In this document: positions 53,352 to 60,463 of the stretch, piece by piece
Layout of the letters: every line of letters begins with the position of its first letter
Numbering within the stretch: the first letter of the stretch is position 1
DNA from: Candidatus Borkfalkia faecavium
Lineage (GTDB): Bacteria; Bacillota; Clostridia; Christensenellales; Borkfalkiaceae
Reading direction: 5' to 3'
NCBI GenBank assembly: GCA_019114755.1
Contig: DXEW01000003.1
Coordinates: 1 to 64,000, forward strand
Length of the DNA stretch: 64,000 nt
Program-made: the position numbers and the translations under genes
Notes under the pieces: model-generated
What the model was told of the DNA's origin: nothing
Seen by the model: the letters and a program-made list of their open reading frames with translations, nothing else
Database searches by the model: none

Positions 53352-53613
53352 TGCCATCCTGTCTCCTTCCTGTCATCCTGTCTCCTTCCTGTCATCCTGA
53401 GCGAACGAAGTGAGTCGAAGGATCTTGTACAGAACGCAAAAGTTGTTCCGAACGCGACAAAAAGAGTTTGTTTCCCGATACGCACCGCGCAAGATTTCTC
53501 CACTCGGCGGGCTTTTAGCCCTTCTCGGTCGAAATGACAAGGTTTATATTGTTTTCAGAGACCCATTCGACTGCGCGGCTCACTTCCCGTTCGCCGCTCC
53601 GCTCAGGGTGACA
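53352..53613. repeat. repeat cluster inside the feo operon
   Basis: A 19-base unit CCTGTCATCCTGTCTCCTT is tandemly repeated (53352-53399) and leads into TCATCCTGAGCGAACGAAGTG...GGATC (53389-53427). GCGCAAGATTTCTCCACTCGG...GTCGAAATGAC (53485-53538) and GAGACCCATTCGACTGCGC...CTCAGGGTGAC (53557-53612) follow. All recur elsewhere in the window. Confidence 0.75.
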
Positions 53614-53667
53614 AAAGAAAAAGGCCCGCACCCGCGCGCCCCGCCGCGCGGGGCTGTGAAAAACTCC

Positions 53668-53901
53668 CTATCGCTCCATCAATCAAGGAAAAAGGCAAAA
53701 CCACGCTTTTGCCTTTTTCACCCTACAGCGAGGAGCTGCATGCAGGAAAGGTGAATGTGCCGCACGTTTATAAAAGGTGTGCCCCTAAATGTGCGGCACA
53801 GAGGAAAACTCCGATTGCGCCGCGCTGCAAGCGCGGACAATGGGGTTTTCCTAAAAATCACGAAATTTTGTTTCATCAGCTTGAAACAAAATTTGTGAAC
53901 C
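53668..53901 (+). repeat. structured intergenic element, copy E
   Basis: It contains AAGGCAAAACCACGCTTTTG with its pairing arm, GCAGGAAAGGTGAA, and stem TGTGCCGCAC (53756-53765) with GTGCGGCACA (53791-53800). The GGAAAACTCC/GGGGTTTTCC stem and the terminal hairpin around TTTTGTTTCATCAGCTTGAA end just before the stop of the second feoA-like gene. It lies between two genes of one operon. Confidence 0.85.
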
Positions 53902-53902
53902 C

Positions 53903-54109
53903 CTACACTATTATCTTCATCGCCACATCCCTGTTCAGCGCCAGGCGGCCGTCTTTGACGCGCACGATGACGGCGCCTTCCGACGAGAGCAGCTGCAGCT
54001 GCGCGCCCACGGCGATGCCCAAACTTTCAAAATGGCGGCGCTCGCGTTCGCCCAGCAATATTTTTTTGACGATGAGCTCTTCCCCCACGGGGGCGATGGG
54101 CAGCGGCAT
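53903..54109 (-). CDS. second FeoA-like SH3 domain protein
   Basis: A 68-residue FeoA-family protein (KILLGERERRHFESLGIAVGAQLQLLSSE, VIVRVKDGRLALNRDVAMKI). AAGGAGAGG lies upstream. It is the first gene after the candidate iron-regulated promoter and is probably co-transcribed with feoA-feoB across the repeat cluster. Two FeoA genes before one FeoB are common in Clostridia. Confidence 0.9.
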   Translation of the reverse strand: MPLPIAPVGEELIVKKILLGERERRHFESLGIAVGAQLQLLSSEGAVIVRVKDGRLALNRDVAMKIIV

Positions 54110-54147
54110 ACGACCTCTCCTTGCGGGCGTTTGTGCCCTGCATCTTT

Positions 54148-54183
54148 AATTAACTTTGGTTAATTGATTTACCACGGTTAATT
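54148..54183. promoter_or_regulatory. candidate iron-repressor operator of the feo operon
   Basis: AATTAAC-TTTG-GTTAATT (54148-54165) is a perfect palindrome, and a third half-site GTTAATT (54177-54183) overlaps the -10 box. A DtxR-family Fe(II) repressor is the likely ligand; this is inference. Confidence 0.6.
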
Positions 54184-54209
54184 ATATGCATCTGCTTCCC
54201 TTTTGTCAA
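54181..54209 (-). promoter_or_regulatory. consensus sigma-A promoter of the feo operon
   Basis: Minus-strand TTGACA (54204-54209), 17-base spacer, TATAAT (54181-54186). Confidence 0.88.
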
Positions 54210-54369
54210 GCATCCGAAGAAAAAAAATCAAAAAATTTTTCCGAAAAAGAAAGACGCTATAAGCTTCTCAAAAAACGGGGCGTAAAATATATTCCGCATC
54301 AATATAAAAACAAGCGCAAAAACAAGCGATGGCAATTTGCCGCTTTTGCTGGATATTTGCCCGCGGATA

Positions 54370-54378
54370 TGGTATAAT
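54370..54378 (+). promoter_or_regulatory. extended -10 promoter six bases before the rsmG ATG
   Basis: TGG-TATAAT ends at 54378 and the ATG starts at 54385, the same geometry as at queH. No ribosome binding site is visible. Confidence 0.65.
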
Positions 54379-54384
54379 ACTGCC

Positions 54385-55071
54385 ATGCAAACGGATATGG
54401 AAGGGCTGTGGCGCACCGTGACGGCGGGCGAGACGGGCGAAAAGTTCGCCGCCTTTTACGCCATGCTGACAAAGGCCAACGCACAATTCAATTTGACGCG
54501 CATCACCGGCGAAGAGGAGTGCCGCGTAAAGCACTTTTTAGACAGTTTGGCGGGGATAGACTACTTTCCGCCAAACGCCGACTGCTGCGAAGTGGGCTCG
54601 GGCGCGGGGTTCCCCTCGGTGCCCCTGCTGATCGCCCGGGGCGACCTTACGTTCACGCTGATCGAATCTTCTCAGAAAAAGTGCCGCTTTTTGGAAACGG
54701 TGATCAAAGAGCTTGGCCTGCGGGCAAGCGTTGTATGTGCGCGCGCCGAAGAGGCGGCGAAAGGCCCCTTGCGCGAACGGTTCGATATATGCTGCGCCCG
54801 CGCCGTGGCGCGGCTGAACACCCTGGCGGAGTACTGCCTTCCCTTTATCAAAAAGGGCGGGGCATTCATCGCCTATAAGGGCAACGCCGCAGAGGAGATG
54901 GAAGAGGCAAAGGGCGCCCTGCGCATTTTGGGCGGCGCCGTGGAAGAGGCGCGCACCTTTGACCTGCCGCAGGAGGCGGGGCGGCGCACCATCCTGGTAT
55001 GCAGAAAGATCTCTCACACCCCGCCGCAGTACCCGCGCGGGCACGGCAAAGAGCGCACGTCGCCGCTGTAA
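54385..55071 (+). CDS. rsmG: 16S rRNA (guanine527-N7)-methyltransferase
   Basis: Methylates G527 of 16S rRNA. The 228-residue protein has FNLTRITGEEECRVKHFLDSL, the SAM motif CEVGSGAGFPSVPLLIA, LIESSQKKCRFLETV and FDICCARAVARLNTLAEYCLPF. A short C-terminal tail exceeds the usual length slightly. The ATG at 54385 is proposed as leaderless; an ATG at 54397 is the alternative. In many bacteria it closes the jag-mnmE-mnmG cluster near the origin; here it lies on the other side of oriC. Confidence 0.93.
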   Translation: MQTDMEGLWRTVTAGETGEKFAAFYAMLTKANAQFNLTRITGEEECRVKHFLDSLAGIDYFPPNADCCEVGSGAGFPSVPLLIARGDLTFTLIESSQKKCRFLETVIKELGLRASVVCARAEEAAKGPLRERFDICCARAVARLNTLAEYCLPFIKKGGAFIAYKGNAAEEMEEAKGALRILGGAVEEARTFDLPQEAGRRTILVCRKISHTPPQYPRGHGKERTSPL

Positions 55072-55187
55072 AGCGATGCGGCGATAGTTTTTTCATCGGC
55101 GGACCGCGCAGCGGATCGGCGGCGGATCGTTTTTGAAAGCGGCAGATAAGCGGCGCACTTTGCGCCGGCAACAGATAAGGGGATACC

Positions 55188-55682
55188 ATGCCATTCACCT
55201 GCGCCCTCAGCGGGCACCGCGTTTTGAGCAGACAATTTTCAAAACAGCTGCTGCTGCAGCAGCTGCGCGCCCTTTTGGAAGAGGGGGCAGACACCTTTTT
55301 GTGCGGCATGGCGCTGGGCTTTGACCTGATCTGCGCGGAAACGCTGACGGCTTTGCGCACGCAGTACCGCCTGCGGCTCGTGGCCTGCATCCCTTGCGCC
55401 GACCAGGCCTGCCGCTTTACTCCCGCCCAAAAACAGGCGTACCTGCGCGCCCTTTCCGCCTGCGACGAGAGCGTGGTGCTGCACGAGCGCTACGTGGACG
55501 GATGCATGTTCGAGCGCAACCGCTACATGGTAGACCATGCGGATATGCTGTACGCCTGCCTCGAACGCCCCACGGGCGGCACCCTGTACACGGTGAATTA
55601 CGCCAAACGCAGGCACAAGCGCATCGTGTTTTACGGCTCGGAGCAGCTGAGCATGCTGCAAAACCTGTTCCCCGAAGGATAA
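55188..55682 (+). CDS. SLOG-superfamily protein (YpsA/DUF1273-like)
   Basis: A 164-residue Rossmann-like protein starting FTCALSGHRVL, with FLCGMALGFDLICAETL, the pattern of nucleotide-sugar-binding SLOG domains. ERNRYMVDHADMLYACLERPTGGTLYTVNYAKRR is the second half of the ligand pocket. The function of Bacillus YpsA is linked to cell division or stress, without a defined reaction. AAGGGG lies upstream of the ATG. It sits next to the candidate origin, but no functional tie is evident. Confidence 0.85.
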   Translation: MPFTCALSGHRVLSRQFSKQLLLQQLRALLEEGADTFLCGMALGFDLICAETLTALRTQYRLRLVACIPCADQACRFTPAQKQAYLRALSACDESVVLHERYVDGCMFERNRYMVDHADMLYACLERPTGGTLYTVNYAKRRHKRIVFYGSEQLSMLQNLFPEG

Positions 55683-55689
55683 AAACCCC

Positions 55690-56051
55690 CAAATATGAAA
55701 AACTACGGCTTTTTTTTGTGGAGCGCTGTGGATAACTGCCTGTGTGTTTCTGCACAACCCCCTCTTTTTTGCCAAAATGCGCCCGCGCTTTGCCTGCGGC
55801 GGGCGGAAAACGGGCGGGCGGGCGGAGAAAGTTATTCACCCATCCACTTTTTGCCAACAGAGGCGTCCACAAAATTTTCTGCCTTTATCCACAGCCAAAA
55901 CCGCCCAACAGCTTGCATTTTTGCCCCTTTTCTACTATAATAATGGTGAAAAAACGGCGTTTACGGGCGGTTGTGCACAATTCTACACCCCCTATTACTA
56001 AATACATTACAATAAAAATAAAAAATATATTTTTATAAATGATTCGCGCCC
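55690..56051. other. candidate chromosomal replication origin (oriC)
   Basis: Two perfect DnaA boxes, TGTGGATAA (55727-55735, reverse) and TTATCCACA (55885-55893), are joined by near-matches TTCTGCACA (55748-55756), TTATTCACC (55832-55840) and TTGTGCACA (55971-55979). A strongly AT-rich stretch (55993-56041) follows as a possible unwinding element, then dnaN. No gene is encoded. Box clusters beside dnaN are typical of oriC, but dnaA itself is not adjacent. Confidence 0.8.
55913..55941 (+). promoter_or_regulatory. promoter of dnaN inside the origin region
   Basis: TTGCAT (55913-55918), 17-base spacer, TATAAT (55936-55941). Transcription would cross the AT-rich segment. Confidence 0.65.
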
Positions 56052-56087
56052 TTGAACAACTGCGGCATCTGCGGAGGAGGAAATACT

Positions 56088-57188
56088 ATGAAGATCATTT
56101 GCGAAGGCATCGAACTTTCTGACAGCCTGATGAAGGTGGTAAAGGCGTGCGCGACCAAGACGACGACGCTGATCTTGGAATGCGTGAAACTTTCCGCCAA
56201 GAACGACACGCTGACGCTGCTTGCCACCGACGGCGAGATCTCTATCCGCAGGGATATCCGCGCGGAAGTGCTGGAAGAGGGCGCCGTGTGCGTGCCCGGC
56301 AAATACTTTGCCGACTTTATCAAGAGACTTGAAAACGAGCAGATCACCCTGGCCACCGACGGCAGCCAGATGCAGATCACCTACGGCGAGGCGCAGAGCG
56401 CCTTGCAGACGCTGAATGCGGACGACTTCCCCGCCATCGATACGGACATCAGCGAAAAATATGTGAAACTTTCGGCGCGCGACCTGAAGGAACTGATCGC
56501 CAAGACCACCTTCTGCTGCGCGCAGGACGATTCGCGCCCGGTGCTGCGCGGCTGCCTGATCGCGGCGGAGGGGGGAAGGATCAGCTTTACCGCCCTCGAC
56601 GGCTACCGCATGGCCATCTGCCGCAAGCTGGTTTTGGGAGGCACGGGCAATTTGCGCATCGTATGCCCCGGCAGGACGCTCAACGAGATCGGGCGGATGC
56701 TGGGTTCGGACGCGGACACCATCAGCCTGTTCGTGCAAAAGAACATGCTTTTGGTGCGCATCGACGACACGGTGCTCACCTCCCGCCTGTATGAGGGGGA
56801 ATTTGTGAACGTGGCGGGCATCGTGCCGCAGGAATTTTTGAGCGAAGTGTATGCCGACAGGGCGCAGCTTGCCGAGAGCGTGGAGCGCGCGGCGGTGCTC
56901 GCCCGCACGGATAAAAACAGCGTGATCACCTTTGACGTGCGCGAAGGGTGCATGGGCATCTCTTCGTATACGACCATCGGCCGGGTAGACGAGAGCGTGC
57001 ATGTTGCGCTGGAAGGGAAGGACGTGAAGATCTCGCTCAACTGCAAATATATCAGCGACTGTTTGAACGCCATCGCCGACGACGGGGTGCACATCGGCTT
57101 CAACGGGCCGGTATCTCCGTGCGTGATCACCCCGCCGGAAGGAGATTCTTACCTGTATTTGATACTTCCCGTGCGTACAACGGGCTAA
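56088..57188 (+). CDS. dnaN: DNA polymerase III beta sliding clamp
   Basis: The ring-shaped processivity clamp. The 366-residue protein has three related domains. It shows family segments TLLATDGEISIRRDI, FADFIKRL, FCCAQDDSRPVLRGC, FTALDGYRMAI and the C-terminal YLYLILPVR. Length is normal. GGAGGAGG lies seven bases before the ATG. It follows the candidate oriC directly, in the position where dnaA usually lies. Confidence 0.97.
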   Translation: MKIICEGIELSDSLMKVVKACATKTTTLILECVKLSAKNDTLTLLATDGEISIRRDIRAEVLEEGAVCVPGKYFADFIKRLENEQITLATDGSQMQITYGEAQSALQTLNADDFPAIDTDISEKYVKLSARDLKELIAKTTFCCAQDDSRPVLRGCLIAAEGGRISFTALDGYRMAICRKLVLGGTGNLRIVCPGRTLNEIGRMLGSDADTISLFVQKNMLLVRIDDTVLTSRLYEGEFVNVAGIVPQEFLSEVYADRAQLAESVERAAVLARTDKNSVITFDVREGCMGISSYTTIGRVDESVHVALEGKDVKISLNCKYISDCLNAIADDGVHIGFNGPVSPCVITPPEGDSYLYLILPVRTTG

Positions 57189-57194
57189 AAACGG

Positions 57195-57224
57195 TTGACA
57201 GGTACGCGATTTTTTATGTATAAT
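57195..57224 (+). promoter_or_regulatory. promoter of the rpmH operon
   Basis: TTGACA (57195-57200), 18-base spacer, TATAAT (57219-57224), starting seven bases after dnaN. Confidence 0.82.
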
Positions 57225-57260
57225 GAAAAATATAATTTAGAATAGGAGCAGAATGCAAAA

Positions 57261-57395
57261 ATGAAGAGAACATATCAGCCCAAAAAGAGGCAGAGAAGCA
57301 AAGTGCACGGTTTTCGCCAGAGGATGAAGACGCAGGGCGGCAGAAAGACGCTCAAGCGCCGCAGAGACAAGGGCAGAAAGAAACTTTCCGCCTGA
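57261..57395 (+). CDS. rpmH: 50S ribosomal protein L34
   Basis: A 44-residue, very basic ribosomal protein, [20 protein letters not shown] at the start, then [24 protein letters not shown]. This is the full L34 pattern. AGGAG lies 12 bases upstream. It opens the rpmH-rnpA-yidD-yidC-jag operon. Confidence 0.98.
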   Translation: MKRTYQPKKRQRSKVHGFRQRMKTQGGRKTLKRRRDKGRKKLSA

Positions 57396-57433
57396 CGCGA
57401 ACGAGAAAGGAAGAGAGCCGGCCGGGCCAGCAC

Positions 57434-57754
57434 ATGTTGTATCAAAGATTAAAGAAAAACAATGAGTTTCAAAAATTGTTTACAAGGGGAAAAAAATGTT
57501 TTTCCCCTGCTTTAATTATACTGTATATGCCGGCAAAGCAGACCTCGCTGGGGGTATGCGTGAGCAAAAAGCACGGCAAGAGCGTGCGCCGCAACCGCAT
57601 CAAACGGCTGCTGCGCGAGGCGTTCCGCCATACCTGCGCGCAGCTGAAAAGGCCGTGCGCGGTGGTGCTGATCCCCAAACCTTGTGAAGAGCATACCCTG
57701 CGGGCGTTTGAAAGCAGCCTGCGCGGGGCGCTCAGGCGGGAGGGACTGCTGTGA
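57434..57754 (+). CDS. rnpA: ribonuclease P protein component
   Basis: The protein cofactor of RNase P, 106 residues. LKKNNEFQKLFTRGKK at the start and the RNR motif SVRRNRIKRLLREAFR near residues 50-65 are diagnostic. It is encoded just behind rpmH, and its stop overlaps the GTG start of yidD. Confidence 0.96.
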   Translation: MLYQRLKKNNEFQKLFTRGKKCFSPALIILYMPAKQTSLGVCVSKKHGKSVRRNRIKRLLREAFRHTCAQLKRPCAVVLIPKPCEEHTLRAFESSLRGALRREGLL

Positions 57755-58038
57755 AACGCCTGCGCGCGGTATGGAAGAAGCTGCGCCGCAGCGTGTTCCG
57801 CCCCTACGCGAAGATGCTGTGCATGCGGCTGATCATATTCTATCAGCGGTATTTTTCCAAGGGGACCTGCCTGTACAGGCCGACCTGCTCGCAGTACATG
57901 CTGGAGTCCATCAACAATTTAGGCGCTTTGGCGGGAATTTTGGCGGGGACGTGGCGGATACTGCGCTGCAACCCCTTTTCTAAGGGCGGGTACGACCCCG
58001 CGCCCGAAAACCCGCGGAAGGTGCGCTGGCTCTATTAA
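57751..58038 (+). CDS. yidD: membrane protein insertion efficiency factor YidD
   Basis: A 95-residue amphipathic protein that helps YidC-dependent insertion. IIFYQRYFSKGTCLYRPTCSQYMLESI carries the family cysteines, and RILRCNPFSKGGYDPAP closes the domain. The start is a GTG overlapping the rnpA stop, with GGGAGGG upstream. Confidence 0.95.
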   Translation: MKRLRAVWKKLRRSVFRPYAKMLCMRLIIFYQRYFSKGTCLYRPTCSQYMLESINNLGALAGILAGTWRILRCNPFSKGGYDPAPENPRKVRWLY

Positions 58039-58044
58039 AAAAGT

Positions 58045-59430
58045 ATGGATATTTTGAATCTGAACGCAACGATCAACCTGTTTTCACCGGACGCGATCGG
58101 CGACACGCTGAATTTTTTGGGCGTGGTGGTGCAATGGATCGTGACCTGGCTGCCCTGGGTGGGCGTGGGCATCATTTTATTTACGCTCATCTTGAAGACC
58201 ATCACCCTGCCGCTCGACATCTTTTCAAAGGCTTCGATGCGCAAAAACAGCCTGAAGATGGAAAAGATGCGGCCGCAGCTGGAAAAATTGCAGAAGCAAT
58301 ACCAGAACGACCAGCAGACGTACAACGCCAAGATGATGGAGCTGTACAAGAAGAACGGCTATTCGATGCTGGGGGCATGCCTGCCTTCCCTCGTCACCAT
58401 CGTCATCTTCTTCATCGTCATGGGCGCGTTTTCCGACTATTCGCAGTTTGCAAACCTCGACGTCTACCGCGAGATGACCAGGCAGTATAACGCCGCGGTG
58501 CTGCAATATGCGCCCGAGATCGAGAGCGCGAACCTTGCGGGCGTGCGCTACGAAGAGGGGCAGAGCTCGGATGCGGGCGTGATCCCCTATACGCGCATCG
58601 AGACGTATACCTCGGAAGAGTCGCTCATCGAGATCGTGGTGAAAAAATCGCTGGAATTGGACAAGGCGGGGCTGACGGCAGAAGAGCTGGACGGCTACGA
58701 CTGGAGCAATACCGACGCGGAACAAGGCCCCGTGGTCAAGGCGGAGTCTACCGAATACAACGTGAAGGCGGAAGAGACGCTGGCAAGCGGCGACGCCGCC
58801 ATGAAAGCCGCCGTAGAGAAGGCGCGCGCGAATGCGGGCATCAGCGGAGACGCGAACGTCGCCGCCGAGGCGATGCGCATCATCGGCCGCGCGGCAGCGG
58901 CGGAGGCGTATGAAGAGTTCGACGCCGGCTTTTTGTGGGTGAAGAACATTTGGCTGCCCGATACCTCCTACCAGCACCCGCTGCAGCAGGAAAAGGGCAT
59001 CGACGCCGACCACTATAACGAGATCACTTACGATCTGACGGCGGAAAAAGACGCCGCCAACGGGTATTATATCCTCATCGTCATCTCCATCGGCACCATG
59101 TTCCTGTCGCAGTTCATCATCTCTCGCAGCCAGAAGGCGCAGAACGAATTGCAGACGGCGGACGGCCGCGGCAAGAAGACGCAGAACATGATGATGGTCA
59201 TCATGCCGCTGATGTTCGGCGTGTTCTCCTTCTTTTACAGCGCGGCGTTCAGTATTTACATGATCGTGAGCAACCTGTACAGCATCGTCAGCACGCTTCT
59301 CATCAATCTGGTGATCGACGCGCGCTTCAAGAAGAAAGAAGAGCTGGAGATACAGGCAAAATACAACCAAAGGATTCCGCAGTCGGCACGCAAGACAGGC
59401 AATGAGCGGAAGGGAGGAAAAACCAAATGA
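58045..59430 (+). CDS. yidC: membrane protein insertase YidC with a large internal insertion
   Basis: The Oxa1/YidC insertase for membrane proteins, 461 residues. TM1 region IILFTLILKTITLPLDIFSK has Lys where many homologues have the groove Arg, followed by the cytoplasmic coiled hairpin (KMEKMRPQLEKLQKQYQNDQQ). Conserved membrane segments resume at YILIVISIGTMFLSQF. Between residues about 135 and 340 lies a hydrophilic, Glu/Ala-rich insertion predicted to face outside. Firmicute paralogues are usually 250-290 residues. No lipobox is seen. Confidence 0.93.
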   Translation: MDILNLNATINLFSPDAIGDTLNFLGVVVQWIVTWLPWVGVGIILFTLILKTITLPLDIFSKASMRKNSLKMEKMRPQLEKLQKQYQNDQQTYNAKMMELYKKNGYSMLGACLPSLVTIVIFFIVMGAFSDYSQFANLDVYREMTRQYNAAVLQYAPEIESANLAGVRYEEGQSSDAGVIPYTRIETYTSEESLIEIVVKKSLELDKAGLTAEELDGYDWSNTDAEQGPVVKAESTEYNVKAEETLASGDAAMKAAVEKARANAGISGDANVAAEAMRIIGRAAAAEAYEEFDAGFLWVKNIWLPDTSYQHPLQQEKGIDADHYNEITYDLTAEKDAANGYYILIVISIGTMFLSQFIISRSQKAQNELQTADGRGKKTQNMMMVIMPLMFGVFSFFYSAAFSIYMIVSNLYSIVSTLLINLVIDARFKKKEELEIQAKYNQRIPQSARKTGNERKGGKTK

Positions 59431-60395
59431 AAGAGTACGAATTCAGCGGCAAAACGGTAGAAGAGGCCATCGAAGAAGGGCTGCGGACGCTGGGCATCGG
59501 GCGCGAAGAGGCGCAGATCACCGTGCTGGAAGAGGGCAAAAAGGGCGGCTTGTTTACAAAGGCCGTGAAGGCGCGCGTCAGCATGGGCAAAAAGCCCACC
59601 GACGGCGAGCGCGCGGCGGAGTTTTTGGACGGGCTGTTTGAACTGATGCACGTTTCCGCCACCACCGAACTGGACGAAGACGGAGAGCATACGAGGGTCA
59701 ACGTGATCACCGCCAACACCTACGCTTTGGTAGGCCACCGCGGCGAGCTGCTGGACGCCTTGCAGGTGCTTGCGGGCGCCGTGGCGAACATCGGCAGAGA
59801 GGAATACAAGCGCATCGTGGTGGACTGCGAAGGCTACCGCGACAAGCGCGAACTGACGCTCAAGCATCTGGCTGAAAAACTGGCGGCCAAGGCGGTGCGG
59901 CTGGGCAGGAAGGTATCCATCGAGCCCATGACCCCCTACGAGCGGCGCATCATCCACGCCGCCCTTGCCGACAGCACCGAGGTGAAGACGGCGAGCGAGG
60001 GCAAAGAGCCCAACCGTTATGTGGTGGTCATCCCCAACAACCTGCGCCCGGGCGCAGACAGGCGGGGCGGCAGAGGCCGCTACGACCGCGAGCGCCGCGG
60101 CGGATACGACCGCGAGCGGAGCGGCTATGACAGGCGCGGCGGGTACGACAGGGACAGGAGCGGCTACGACAACAGGCGCAAGAGCTACGACCGCGACGCC
60201 GGCGGCGACGGCGCGCAGAATGAGCGCCGCTACGACAGGCGCAGAGACGATCGCCGCGGCGGATACGACAGAGACCGCCGTGAACGGCCGCGCGCCACGG
60301 GCCTGCCCCGTTCCAAACGGCAGCCCTACTTCGGCACCTACCTGGGCAACAGCAACGACATGAAGCAGACGGAAACGCCGAAAGACGAAGAATAA
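59427..60395 (+). CDS. jag: Jag/KhpB RNA-binding protein with an Arg/Gly/Tyr-rich tail
   Basis: A KH-R3H RNA-binding protein, 322 residues. Order: Jag-N domain (EFSGKTVEEAIEEGLRTLG), KH domain (LVGHRGELLDALQVLAG, near 95-112) and R3H domain (PMTPYERRIIHAALAD, near 165-180). A tail of about 110 residues repeats RRGGYDRDRSGYD-like units. The tail is not part of the standard family. Jag partners KhpA and affects cell-division mRNAs in other Firmicutes. The ATG overlaps the yidC stop. Confidence 0.93.
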   Translation: MKEYEFSGKTVEEAIEEGLRTLGIGREEAQITVLEEGKKGGLFTKAVKARVSMGKKPTDGERAAEFLDGLFELMHVSATTELDEDGEHTRVNVITANTYALVGHRGELLDALQVLAGAVANIGREEYKRIVVDCEGYRDKRELTLKHLAEKLAAKAVRLGRKVSIEPMTPYERRIIHAALADSTEVKTASEGKEPNRYVVVIPNNLRPGADRRGGRGRYDRERRGGYDRERSGYDRRGGYDRDRSGYDNRRKSYDRDAGGDGAQNERRYDRRRDDRRGGYDRDRRERPRATGLPRSKRQPYFGTYLGNSNDMKQTETPKDEE

Positions 60396-60415
60396 GCAGA
60401 ATACAAAGAATACAA

Positions 60416-60446
60416 AGAGGACCTCTCCGCAGGGAGAGGTCCTCTT
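60416..60446. terminator. hairpin terminator between jag and the histidine kinase gene
   Basis: AGAGGACCTCTCC pairs with GGAGAGGTCCTCT around a four-base loop. T-runs are weak on both sides; it may serve both convergent genes. Confidence 0.6.
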
Positions 60447-60463
60447 ATCGTTTGCCTTTAGTT

